A DNA stretch of 36,850 nucleotides from VRUE01 sp036403515 (GTDB taxonomy: Bacteria > Actinomycetota > Thermoleophilia > Solirubrobacterales > 70-9). The stretch lies in contig DASWQV010000066.1 in the NCBI GenBank assembly GCA_036403515.1, positions 1 to 36,850 of the forward strand, written 5' to 3'. Below are positions 30,197-36,775 of this stretch, piece after piece. Position 1 is the first letter of the stretch, and every line of letters begins with the position of its first letter. Under the pieces are notes generated by a model. The model ran no database searches and was not told where the DNA came from. It saw only the letters and a program-made list of their open reading frames with translations. The translations under genes were made by a program, and so were the position numbers.

Positions 30197-31576
30197 GTGA
30201 GCCGTGGACGACGACGCCTGGTCCGAGCCCTGGTCGTGGTCGGCTCATTCCTCGCCTTCCTCAGTGTCTTCGCGATTTGGAGCGAGCGACAGGCCCTCAA
30301 TACCGACGACTGGGTGAGGACCAGCGGTCATCTGATCCAGAACGAAACGATCCGCGAAGCGGTGGGCAACTACCTCGTCGACCAGCTCTACGAAAACGTC
30401 GACGTCGAAAGGGAACTGAGCGAAAAGCTTCCCGGCGACACCAAGGAGCTGGCAGGACCGATCTCCGGCGGCCTGCGCCAGGTCGCCGGCGACGGCGCCA
30501 ACCAGGTGCTGAAGAGCTCAACCGCTCAGGAACTCTGGAAGGAGGCCAACCGGACCACCCACGAACAGTTGCTCGAAGTGCTGGAAGAAAAGGGCGGCAC
30601 GGTCTCGACCGAAGAAGGCAAGGTCAGCCTCAACCTCGGCAGCCTCGTAACCAACCTCGCCAGCCAGGTCGGGATCGGCGCAAAACTGGCGGAAAAGCTG
30701 CCACCCGACGCCGGCCAGATCACGATCCTGCGCTCCGACCAGCTGAAGACCGCGCAGAACGTCGTCGTTGCCGTCAAGGGCCTGGCGCTGCTCCTTTCGC
30801 TGCTCACCTTCCTCGCCTTCGGCCTCGCCATCTACCTCTCCCGGGAGGGACGCTGGGTAACCGTGCTCTTCTGTGGCATCGGGCTGGTCGCTGCCGGCTT
30901 CGCGGTGATCGTCGCCCGCGAGGTCGCGGGCGGAATCGTCGTCGGCCAGCTCGTCGAAGAAGACAGCGTCAAGCCCGCGGCGGAAGCGGCCTGGTCGATC
31001 GGCACCTCACTGATGACGAGCATCGCCACCACGGTGATCGTCGTCGGCGTGCTCTTCGGCGTCGCCGGCTGGCTTGCCTCACCGACCGAGTCGGCCCGCA
31101 CGACCCGTCGCCTCATGGCCCCGGTCCTGCGGGCGCACGCCGCCTACGTCTACGCCGGGCTCGCGATCGTCGTCTGCATCTACTTCCTCTCGGCGCCGAT
31201 TCAGAACCTTCGCTCCTTTCTCACCACCCTGGTGATCGCCGGTCTTGCCGCCTTTGGCATCCATGAGCTGCGCAAACAGGCCAGCGAGGAATTCCCCGAC
31301 GCCGACTACGGCGAAGTCTTCGGCAACACCAGGGACCGCGTGGTCGGTGCTGTCAAAGACGCCAACCTCGGCGAGCGCGCCTCGAAACTGCGCCTGCCGG
31401 AGATGCGCAAACCCCACGGCGAGGCTCCGACCGCGGCGCTTCCAGCCGACGCCGAGGAGAACCGCCTCGCCAGCCTCGAACGGCTGGCCACCCTTCACGA
31501 GAAGGGCATCCTCACCGACGAGGAGCTGGCATCCGAGAAGCAACGCGTGCTGGGTGACGCCCGCAAAGACCCCTGA
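30197..31576 (+). CDS. Multi-pass membrane protein with C-terminal SHOCT domain
   Basis: 459 aa from GTG 30197 (preferred to TTG 30173, which overlaps the divergent start codon). An N-terminal transmembrane helix (LVRALVVVGSFLAFLSVFAIW) is followed by a long helical extracytoplasmic part (residues about 30-190). A cluster of four or five transmembrane helices then appears (VKGLALLLSLLTFLAFGLAIYL; VTVLFCGIGLVAAGFAVIVA; SLMTSIATTVIVVGVLFGVAGWLA; VYAGLAIVVCIYFLSA; LTTLVIAGLAAFGI). The C-terminus RLASLERLATLHEKGILTDEELASEKQRVLG is a SHOCT domain, a short oligomerisation element. Overall family unknown. Confidence 0.85.
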   Translation: MSRGRRRLVRALVVVGSFLAFLSVFAIWSERQALNTDDWVRTSGHLIQNETIREAVGNYLVDQLYENVDVERELSEKLPGDTKELAGPISGGLRQVAGDGANQVLKSSTAQELWKEANRTTHEQLLEVLEEKGGTVSTEEGKVSLNLGSLVTNLASQVGIGAKLAEKLPPDAGQITILRSDQLKTAQNVVVAVKGLALLLSLLTFLAFGLAIYLSREGRWVTVLFCGIGLVAAGFAVIVAREVAGGIVVGQLVEEDSVKPAAEAAWSIGTSLMTSIATTVIVVGVLFGVAGWLASPTESARTTRRLMAPVLRAHAAYVYAGLAIVVCIYFLSAPIQNLRSFLTTLVIAGLAAFGIHELRKQASEEFPDADYGEVFGNTRDRVVGAVKDANLGERASKLRLPEMRKPHGEAPTAALPADAEENRLASLERLATLHEKGILTDEELASEKQRVLGDARKDP

Positions 31577-31586
31577 CCGGTCCAGA

Positions 31587-31658
31587 GCCCGCCTCCGGAA
31601 TCGAACCGGAAACCTCCTGATTACAAATCAGGTGCTCTACCAGTTGAGCTAGGCGGGC
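31587..31658 (-). tRNA. tRNA-Thr (anticodon UGU)
   Basis: The minus strand reads GCCCGCC TA GCTC AACTGGTAGA GC A CCTGA TTTGTAA TCAGG and ends with the T-arm TCCGG TTCGATT CCGGA and acceptor GGCGGGC. All four stems pair. The anticodon loop TTTGTAA gives anticodon TGT, decoding ACA. No CCA is encoded. A TATATT box (31668-31673) lies 9 nt upstream of the 5' end. Confidence 0.97.
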
Positions 31659-31667
31659 GTGCTGCCG

Positions 31668-31673
31668 AATATA
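31668..31673 (-). promoter_or_regulatory. Candidate -10 box of tRNA-Thr
   Basis: TATATT on the minus strand, 9 nt before the tRNA. It overlaps the plus-strand AATATAGA region just before the GNAT ATG (31680). A -35 is not clear. Confidence 0.5.
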
Positions 31674-31679
31674 GACGGC

Positions 31680-32690
31680 ATGAACGACCTCAGCGGAGCA
31701 ATCGACGCGCGGTTTCGGCTGCTGGGCCCCGACGAGGGCGCGGTGTTGAGCGAGGCGATCCGGGCCGCTTACGGGGAGAGCTATGACGTGCGCTGGGTCT
31801 ACGACGCGGCGGAGGTCTCGGCGCGGCTGGCCGCCGGTACCTACGTCTCGTGCGTGGCCGAGACGGCTACGGGCGAGCTGCTCTGCCACGAGGGCATGGG
31901 CCTTGGCGGCGCGGAGGATGCCGTCGGCCACTCTGGACAGGCCGTGACGATGCCGGCGGCGCGCGGGCAGCATCTGTTCACCCGCACCAAGCGCTTCCTG
32001 ATGGATTGGGCTCAGGAAAAGGGAATGGCGGGGATGTTCAGCGAGGCGACCGCCGCCCACCCCTACAGTCAGCGCGCCAACGTCGAGCTCGGCGCCCACG
32101 AGACCGGCTTCCTGCTCGGCTGGATCCCAGCGTCCGTCTCCAACGACGCCGCCGGCGGTCGGCAGGGACGCCAGTCGGCGGCGCTCTTCTACACGAAGCT
32201 GAACGACGGCCACGAGCGCTCCGTATACGCGCCCGAGCGCCACCGCGGAATCGTAAGCCAGACCCTGGAGCTGTGCGGGCTGCGCGGGCTGCTTGCCGAG
32301 CCGCGGGCGGAGGCGGCGCTGAGCGAGCGGACCGAGCTGCACGTCGAGATCGACGCCGATCACAACCTGGCGCTGGTCACCGTCCACCTCCCCGGCGAGG
32401 ACCTCGAGGCCGCGATTGGCGCCGAGCGCCACCACCTGTTCCATCGGGTCGGCCTCGACGCGATCTACATCGACCTGCCGCTGGACATTCCCGCCACCGC
32501 CCTCGTCGCCGAGCACCTGGAGCGGCTGGGTGTCTCCTACGCCGGAATCTTCCCCAACAGTCGCTGCGACGGTGACGTGCTGCGCATGCAGTCCCTGCAC
32601 CGTGTCCGGGTCAAAGCAGACGACGTTTCAGTCGCCTCCGAGCACGGCCGGGAACTGCTGGACTACGTCCTGGCCGACATCCCTGGCTAA
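31680..32690 (+). CDS. GNAT-like N-acetyltransferase family protein
   Basis: 336 aa from ATG 31680; the in-frame TTG-type start at 31659 would abut the tRNA. The N-terminal half resembles a GNAT acetyltransferase: FRLLGPDEGAVLSEAIRAAYGESYDVRWVYDAAEV, CVAETATGELLCHEGM, TMPAARGQHLFTRTKRFLMDWAQEKGMAGMFSEATAAHPYSQRANVELGAHETGFLLGWIP. The C-terminal part ends LERLGVSYAGIFPNSRCDGDVLRMQSLHRVRV, possibly a second GNAT-like lobe. The substrate is unknown. The segment encoding YSQRANVELGAHETG (32063-32107) recurs as a 45-nt near-identical stretch inside cysS, in another frame. Confidence 0.8.
   Translation: MNDLSGAIDARFRLLGPDEGAVLSEAIRAAYGESYDVRWVYDAAEVSARLAAGTYVSCVAETATGELLCHEGMGLGGAEDAVGHSGQAVTMPAARGQHLFTRTKRFLMDWAQEKGMAGMFSEATAAHPYSQRANVELGAHETGFLLGWIPASVSNDAAGGRQGRQSAALFYTKLNDGHERSVYAPERHRGIVSQTLELCGLRGLLAEPRAEAALSERTELHVEIDADHNLALVTVHLPGEDLEAAIGAERHHLFHRVGLDAIYIDLPLDIPATALVAEHLERLGVSYAGIFPNSRCDGDVLRMQSLHRVRVKADDVSVASEHGRELLDYVLADIPG
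32063..32107 (+). repeat. 45-nt segment shared with cysS (source-like copy, in GNAT frame)
   Basis: Begins ctacagtcagcgcgccaacg and ends ccacgagaccgg. It matches the reverse complement of 34732-34776 at 43 of 45 positions. In the GNAT frame it encodes part of the expected motif, so this looks native here. Confidence 0.85.
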
Positions 32691-33397
32691 AGGGGCGCCT
32701 CGCGGGCGGCGAGGTGGCTGCCGACCTTGCGCTTGACCCGCTGCAGGGCGTTGTCGACGGTCTTCGTATCGCACTCGAGGCGCTCGGCCGTCGCCTCGTA
32801 GGAGTGACCGTCGAGATAGAGCGAAAGCACCCGGCTCTCGAGGTCGGAGAGCACCCCCGAGACACCCGAGAGGCAGGAGACGAGGCTTTCGAGCTCTTCC
32901 GCGGCAATCACCTGGTTGACGGGATCGTGCACGGTCGGTCCCGGCAGGATCTCGTCGAGCGTCGTGTCTGACTCGCCTGCCGCCGCCGGCGTCTGGCTGA
33001 AAGAGACGTACTGATTCAGCGGCGTGTGCTTGTTGCGAGTCGCCGTCTTCACGGCGGTGATGATCTGACGAGTGATGCAGAGCTCAGCGAAGTTGCGAAA
33101 GCTCGACTCGCGATCGGTGCGGTAATCGCGGATAGCCTTGTAGAGGCCGAGCAGGCCTTCCTGGATCAGATCGTCGGCCTCGCCGCCGAGCAGGAAGTAC
33201 GACGATGCCTTGAGGCGGACGAAGCCGCGGTAGCGCCGCACGATCGCGTCGTAGGCATCGGTTCTGCCGTCCTTGGCCAGGGCAACCAGATAATGATCGT
33301 CTAGCTCAGGTTGAGGGTTAGAATCAACGGGCCTGAGCGAGCCGTTGAGGCGCCCCGAGGGGAGTTGCATTTCCTGGGTAGGCAAAGATAGAGCCAC
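32687..33397 (-). CDS. SigH-like sigma-70 family sigma factor
   Basis: 236 aa, GTG start with AAGGAGAAGG upstream. After a 30-residue lead, region 1.2/2 reads LDDHYLVALAKDGRTDAYDAIVRRYRGFVRLKASSYFLLGGEADDLIQEGLLGLYKAIRDYRTDRESSFRNFAELCITRQIITAVKTATRNKHTPLNQYVSF. Region 4 is LSDLESRVLSLYLDGHSYEATAERLECDTKTVDNALQRVKRKVGSHL. This is the SigH/Spo0H-type layout, conserved in non-sporulating actinobacteria too; sporulation should not be assumed. A strong TTGACA/TAAACT promoter (33505-33532) gives a structured leader of about 100 nt. The stop is close to the GNAT stop (convergent). Confidence 0.92.
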   Translation of the reverse strand: MALSLPTQEMQLPSGRLNGSLRPVDSNPQPELDDHYLVALAKDGRTDAYDAIVRRYRGFVRLKASSYFLLGGEADDLIQEGLLGLYKAIRDYRTDRESSFRNFAELCITRQIITAVKTATRNKHTPLNQYVSFSQTPAAAGESDTTLDEILPGPTVHDPVNQVIAAEELESLVSCLSGVSGVLSDLESRVLSLYLDGHSYEATAERLECDTKTVDNALQRVKRKVGSHLAAREAPL

Positions 33398-33498
33398 AGA
33401 TCCTTCTCCTTGACGAAGGGTCGTGGCGCCTTACCTCCCCTGGCGGCGCCTGTATTGACCGGGTATCTCAGACTCAAGCTGAGCTTCACCCTTATTGG
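33398..33498 (-). promoter_or_regulatory. Structured 5' leader of the SigH-like gene
   Basis: From the predicted start point near 33498 to GTG 33397. One hairpin is GGGT-gaag-CTCAG-cttgagt-CTGAG-at-ACCC. A second is GGCGCC - GCCAGGGGAGGTAA - GGCGCC, with an SD-like AGGGGAGG in its loop. The true Shine-Dalgarno follows. It is not a riboswitch class I recognise. Confidence 0.5.
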
Positions 33499-33504
33499 CG
33501 CGTT

Positions 33505-33532
33505 AGTTTACGTCTGCGCGGAGTTCTGTCAA
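33505..33532 (-). promoter_or_regulatory. Strong sigma-70-type promoter of the SigH-like gene
   Basis: On the minus strand TTGACA (33532-33527), a 16-nt spacer, then TAAACT (33510-33505). It is the best consensus promoter in the window, placed just after the rlmB stop. Confidence 0.8.
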
Positions 33533-33569
33533 CCCCTGGCTGAAATTTTTGCAATCGCCGTTGCAGGTG

Positions 33570-34226
33570 CTACCGCTGGCGAACCGCCTCGAAGAGCAGG
33601 GCCGTGGCGGCCGCGGAGACGTTCAGGGAATCGATCCTGCCCCGCTGGGGGAGTGCGATCAACCCGTCGCAGGCGGATGCCACCCGGGGGCGCAGCCCCT
33701 TGCCCTCTCCGCCCAGAACGAGGACCGTAGGCCCACTCAGATCCGCCTCCCACGGAGCTTGCTTCGCCCCGGCATCGGCGCCCCAGATCCAGAAGCCGGC
33801 CTCCTTCGCCTCGCCCAACCAATCGGCAAGGTTGCGGACGTGGGCGATCCACAGGTGCTCGACCGCTCCGGCCGATGCCTTGCAGGCAACGGCAGTGACG
33901 GCGGCTGAGCGACGCTCGGGAATGACCAGCCCAGTCGCCCCCGCCGCCTCAGCCGAACGCGCGACTGCACCGAGGTTGCGCGGGTCCTGAACCTGATCGA
34001 GCGCGACGAGCAAAGCGTTATTGCTCTTCAGCAACTCCGGGGACCCGACGTAGGGATAAGGCTCAACTTCGGCCACGACCCCCTGATGATCAGGAGATCC
34101 GCAGAGCCGCTCCAGCTCTCCAGCGGGAGTCTCGGGGACCCTCCATGTCCGCAGAACCCGCCGCCTCCCCCGCTCCGCCTCCGCAACCGGCTGCTTGCCG
34201 TAGATCAGCTGCGACGCATCCGACAT
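33570..34226 (-). CDS. rlmB: SpoU-family rRNA 2'-O-methyltransferase (RlmB type)
   Basis: 218 aa from ATG 34226, with AGAGGTGG about 5 nt upstream. N-terminal substrate-binding domain begins SQLIYGKQPVAEAERG. SpoU/TrmH motifs: DQVQDPRNLGAVARSAEAAGATGLVIPERR (motif 1), VLVLGGEGKGLRP (motif 2) and LPQRGRIDSLNVSAAATALLFEAVR (motif 3). It should methylate a guanosine ribose in 23S rRNA, using SAM bound in a trefoil knot. It is a little shorter than usual (about 245). It follows cysS by 47 nt, a common actinobacterial order. A 12-bp hairpin covers its start codon. Confidence 0.9.
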   Translation of the reverse strand: MSDASQLIYGKQPVAEAERGRRRVLRTWRVPETPAGELERLCGSPDHQGVVAEVEPYPYVGSPELLKSNNALLVALDQVQDPRNLGAVARSAEAAGATGLVIPERRSAAVTAVACKASAGAVEHLWIAHVRNLADWLGEAKEAGFWIWGADAGAKQAPWEADLSGPTVLVLGGEGKGLRPRVASACDGLIALPQRGRIDSLNVSAAATALLFEAVRQR

Positions 34227-34257
34227 TGATCCACCTCTGGTGTGGTCAATGTCGGAT
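34218..34257 (-). promoter_or_regulatory. Hairpin covering the rlmB ribosome binding site and start codon
   Basis: atccgacattga (34218-34229) pairs perfectly with tcaatgtcggat (34246-34257). An inner ccac/gtgg stem follows after one bulged base. The AUG lies in the stem and the AGAGGTGG Shine-Dalgarno in the inner stem and loop. It probably lowers translation unless opened by cysS-terminating ribosomes or a factor. Confidence 0.6.
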
Positions 34258-34273
34258 GGGCGACCCGAGGGCA

Positions 34274-35755
34274 TCACCTAACCCTTGGCACGAGCGTGGC
34301 GCCCTCGGCTCCGTCGCGAACTTCCCAGCCAAGCTCAGCCAGCCGATCGCGAATCTCGTCGGCCCGCCCAAAGTCCTTCGCCACTCGAGCTTCCTGTCGC
34401 TCTTCGAGAAGCTTCTGCGCTTCGTCGTCGGCCGCAGCCCCCTGATCCGGCTGGCAAAGCGAGCCAAGGCCGACGAGGTCGAGCATCTCCGCCAGAGCCT
34501 CCGAAGCGCCTGAGACATCGTCCCGATTCGCTTCTCCAACAAGCTCAAACACCTCGGCCATGGCCCTCGGCGTATTGAAGTCATCCGCAAGCGCGTCCCT
34601 AAAGCTCTCGACGCGGGAGGCCGCCGAATCGTCCGAGGACCCGGGGGAGGGTCCGGCAGAGCCTCCCCGCTTTTGCTCTGACCCCGGGTCCTCGGCAGGC
34701 TCTGGCGGACCCTCCCCCAACGGCTCCCCCACCGGTCTCGTGCGCGCCGAGCTCGACGTTGGCGCGCTGGCTGTAGCCGGGTGCTCCCGAAAGAAGTTCC
34801 TCAGCCGCTCGACCTGCGCCACGGCTTCCTCCATCTGCCGCGGACCAAAGGCGAGCGGCTGCCTGTAGTGACCCGAGATCAGATACGCGACAACAGCCTC
34901 GGACCCGTACTGATCCAGCGCCTCCGACAGCTGAAAGATGTTCCCCTCCGACTTCGACATCTTCTCCGCCTTCGTCTGCACCATCCCGTTGTGCATCCAG
35001 ACCTTGGCAAACGGCCGCCCCGCCGCCTCGGACTGCGCGATCTCGTTCTCGTGATGAGGAAAGACCAGATCGGAGCCACCGCCGTGGATCGCAAAGGACG
35101 GCCCCAGCTCGGCCTCGGCCATCGCGGAGCACTCGATGTGCCAGCCCGGTCGGCCCGCGCCCCAGGGCGAGTCCCAGGAGGTGTCCTCGCCCGGCTTGCG
35201 CGCCTTCCAGAGGGCGAAATCGAGCGAGTCTTCCTTGAGCGAGACCGAACCGGCCTCCTCGCCCTGGTCCATGTCCTCAGTGCGCCGGTTGGAGAGCTTG
35301 CCGTAGGCGCCGAAGCTGCGCACGCGGAAGTAAACGTCGCCGCCGGACTCGTAGGCGTGCCTCGCCTCGATCAGATCGGAGATCAGGGTCACGATCCGCT
35401 CGATCGTCTCGGTGGCCAGCGGCTCCGCGTCGGGGCGACCCAGACCGAGACGGCCAGTGTCCTCTAGATAGGTCCGGGTCATCTTGGCCGCGAAGTCCGC
35501 CGACGCCTCCCCCGCAGCGCGGGCGGCGACGTAGATCTTGTCGTTGATGTCGGTGACGTTGACCACCAATTTCGTCCGGTACCCCTCCGACCTGAGGAAC
35601 CTGGCAAGCAGGGAAAAGACAACGAAGGGCCGCGCATTGCCGATGTGAATGCGGCTGTAAACCGTTGGACCACAGGCATAGATCCCGACCTCGGCGCTCG
35701 GGTCAAGGGTGACGACGTCACCGCTGAGCGTGTCCTTGATCCGCACCTCGCGCAT
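34274..35755 (-). CDS. cysS: Cysteinyl-tRNA synthetase with an unusual internal insertion
   Basis: 493 aa. Class I synthetase: zinc ligand Cys28 in YACGPTVY, HIGN (37-40), GWHIECSAMA, FPHHENEIAQSE and KMSKSEGN. The anticodon-side helical domain includes SFRDALADDFNTPRAMAEVFELV. Between RNFFREHP and SRVESFRDAL there is an extra stretch of about 50 residues rich in S, P, G and E (TASAPTSSSARTRPVGEPLGEGPPEPAEDPGSEQKRGG-like), absent from usual CysS. Its DNA (about 34622-34785) holds a 45-nt near-copy of the GNAT gene and interleaved inverted repeats. TAGCAT (35764-35769) lies 8 nt before the ATG: leaderless. In actinobacteria a related paralogue, MshC, exists; the length, motifs and rlmB neighbour favour CysS. 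Confidence 0.93.
   Translation of the reverse strand: MREVRIKDTLSGDVVTLDPSAEVGIYACGPTVYSRIHIGNARPFVVFSLLARFLRSEGYRTKLVVNVTDINDKIYVAARAAGEASADFAAKMTRTYLEDTGRLGLGRPDAEPLATETIERIVTLISDLIEARHAYESGGDVYFRVRSFGAYGKLSNRRTEDMDQGEEAGSVSLKEDSLDFALWKARKPGEDTSWDSPWGAGRPGWHIECSAMAEAELGPSFAIHGGGSDLVFPHHENEIAQSEAAGRPFAKVWMHNGMVQTKAEKMSKSEGNIFQLSEALDQYGSEAVVAYLISGHYRQPLAFGPRQMEEAVAQVERLRNFFREHPATASAPTSSSARTRPVGEPLGEGPPEPAEDPGSEQKRGGSAGPSPGSSDDSAASRVESFRDALADDFNTPRAMAEVFELVGEANRDDVSGASEALAEMLDLVGLGSLCQPDQGAAADDEAQKLLEERQEARVAKDFGRADEIRDRLAELGWEVRDGAEGATLVPRVR
34635..34713. repeat. Interleaved inverted repeats inside the cysS insertion
   Basis: Arm A gaggacccgggg (34635-34646) pairs perfectly with A' (34682-34693). 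Arm B agggtccggcagagcc (34648-34663) pairs with B' (34698-34713) with one mismatch. The order is A-B-A'-B', so the two stems cannot nest; together they have pseudoknot topology. It lies within coding sequence. Confidence 0.85.
34732..34776 (-). repeat. 45-nt copy of GNAT coding sequence within cysS, in a different frame
   Basis: The minus strand begins ctacagccagcgcgccaacg and differs from 32063-32107 at two of 45 positions. Both differences are synonymous in the GNAT frame (Ser and Ala codons). In cysS it is read in another frame, as part of TASAPTSSSARTRP. Confidence 0.85.
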
Positions 35756-35763
35756 GGCGGCGG

Positions 35764-35769
35764 ATGCTA
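35764..35769 (-). promoter_or_regulatory. Candidate -10 box of cysS
   Basis: TAGCAT on the minus strand, 8 nt before ATG 35755, no Shine-Dalgarno. The arm-like ggcctatccccccaggggtg (35771-35790) lies directly upstream. Confidence 0.5.
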
Positions 35770-35770
35770 G

Positions 35771-35790
35771 GGCCTATCCCCCCAGGGGTG
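35771..35790. repeat. Solo arm-like sequence related to family B
   Basis: ggcctatccccccaggggtg resembles the family B arm region gacctatcccggtaggggtg (8621-8640) at about 16 of 20 positions. No matching second arm or core is seen. It may be a remnant or chance similarity in the cysS promoter. Confidence 0.4.
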
Positions 35791-35816
35791 CGATCACCTG
35801 GTCGAATTGGCTCGGG

Positions 35817-36686
35817 CTAGAAAGTCCGGTAGCCGGAGCCCGAGGCAGTCGCTTCTTTGCGCTCCCAGCTGGGAGCGGTTGCGTCGGCCGCGGCCAATAC
35901 CTCGCGCCGCGCCCGTGAAGTGCTCGCCTTGATCTCGTCCTCGGCGGCTCGCCGTACCCGCTCCTCGCGCTGCTCGGCCTGGGCGCGAATGCGGTCCGAC
36001 TCGGCTTTCAAGGCCTGCTCGGCGCGGGCGCGAGCCAGCTCGGCGGCCTCGCCTTCGACCTTCTCGACCAGGGTGCGGACCCGCTCGTCGGCTTCACGCC
36101 TGACGTCCTCGGTGCCCTCCATCACCCGCTCCTCGATCTCCGTCTCGAGCTTGATCGCCAGCTGATGCGCCTCCGCGGCCGCCGCCTCGGCTTCGACGGC
36201 GCGCTGCTCGGCAGCGGCGACCCGCTGGTCGGCTTCTAGATTGGCCCGATCCACGGCCTCCTTCTGGCGCTGCTCGGCATCTTTCTCGGCCCGCTCGACC
36301 GCCAGGGCAATCGACTTCTCCGCCTCGGCCTTGATCGAGCCCATCTCGGCGGCAAGCTTCTCGCGGTCGGCCTGAGCCCGCCGCTGGGCCTCCTCGAAGG
36401 CTTTCTCCGCCCGGTCCCGGTCAGCTTCCGCCCGCGCCGCACGCGCCTCTGCGTCCTTGCGCTTGCTGCGCTCAGCGGTGAGTCGCTCGCGACCCTCCTC
36501 GCCAAGCTTGCGCAGCGTCTGCAGCGCTCGCTGCTTGGTCTCAGCGTGGACGTGCTCCGCCCGCGCCTCGGCCTTGGCGACGCGCTCCTCGCTGACCCGC
36601 ACCCACTCGAGCGCCTGCTTGGCGGTCTCGTGCAGCTCCTCAGTTGCCGCGCCAAACGCCTTCAGCTGCACCGCAGGTTCGCCCAT
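35817..36686 (-). CDS. Long coiled-coil protein (KfrA/DivIVA-like composition)
   Basis: 289 aa from ATG 36686; the longer frame to 36725 has no support, while TAGGTT (36695-36700) lies 8 nt before this ATG. Almost the whole protein is a charged coiled coil rich in A, E, R and K, e.g. EERVAKAEARAEHVHAETKQRALQTLRKLGEEGRERL, ADRDRAEKAFEEAQRRAQADREKLAAEMGSIKAEAEKSIALAVERAEKDAEQRQ and EEERVMEGTEDVRREADERVRTLVEKVEGEAAELARARAEQALKAESDRIRAQ-like runs. It has no transmembrane helix. It ends with a short polar tail (TAPSWERKEATASGSGYRTF). Function unknown; a structural or scaffold role is possible. Confidence 0.8.
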   Translation of the reverse strand: MGEPAVQLKAFGAATEELHETAKQALEWVRVSEERVAKAEARAEHVHAETKQRALQTLRKLGEEGRERLTAERSKRKDAEARAARAEADRDRAEKAFEEAQRRAQADREKLAAEMGSIKAEAEKSIALAVERAEKDAEQRQKEAVDRANLEADQRVAAAEQRAVEAEAAAAEAHQLAIKLETEIEERVMEGTEDVRREADERVRTLVEKVEGEAAELARARAEQALKAESDRIRAQAEQREERVRRAAEDEIKASTSRARREVLAAADATAPSWERKEATASGSGYRTF

Positions 36687-36694
36687 GGAACGGC

Positions 36695-36700
36695 AACCTA
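36695..36700 (-). promoter_or_regulatory. Candidate -10 box of the coiled-coil protein gene
   Basis: TAGGTT on the minus strand, 8 nt before ATG 36686, supporting the shorter start. Confidence 0.45.
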
Positions 36701-36775
36701 CTACCCGCGCCGGAGGGCTAGCCACCCCTAGCTCAGAGCGAAACGCGCATTTAGCGGAGAAGTGGGATAGCCCAA

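Noticed and set aside
33301..33489. 62-aa frame overlapping the SigH-like leader and start
   Set aside because: Its GTG lies in a leader hairpin with no clear ribosome binding site, and it runs out of frame into the sigma gene; a leader peptide cannot be excluded but is not supported.
33398..33498. CUGAGA motif suggesting a TPP riboswitch in the sigma leader
   Set aside because: The remaining TPP consensus is absent and the gene is not thiamine-related.
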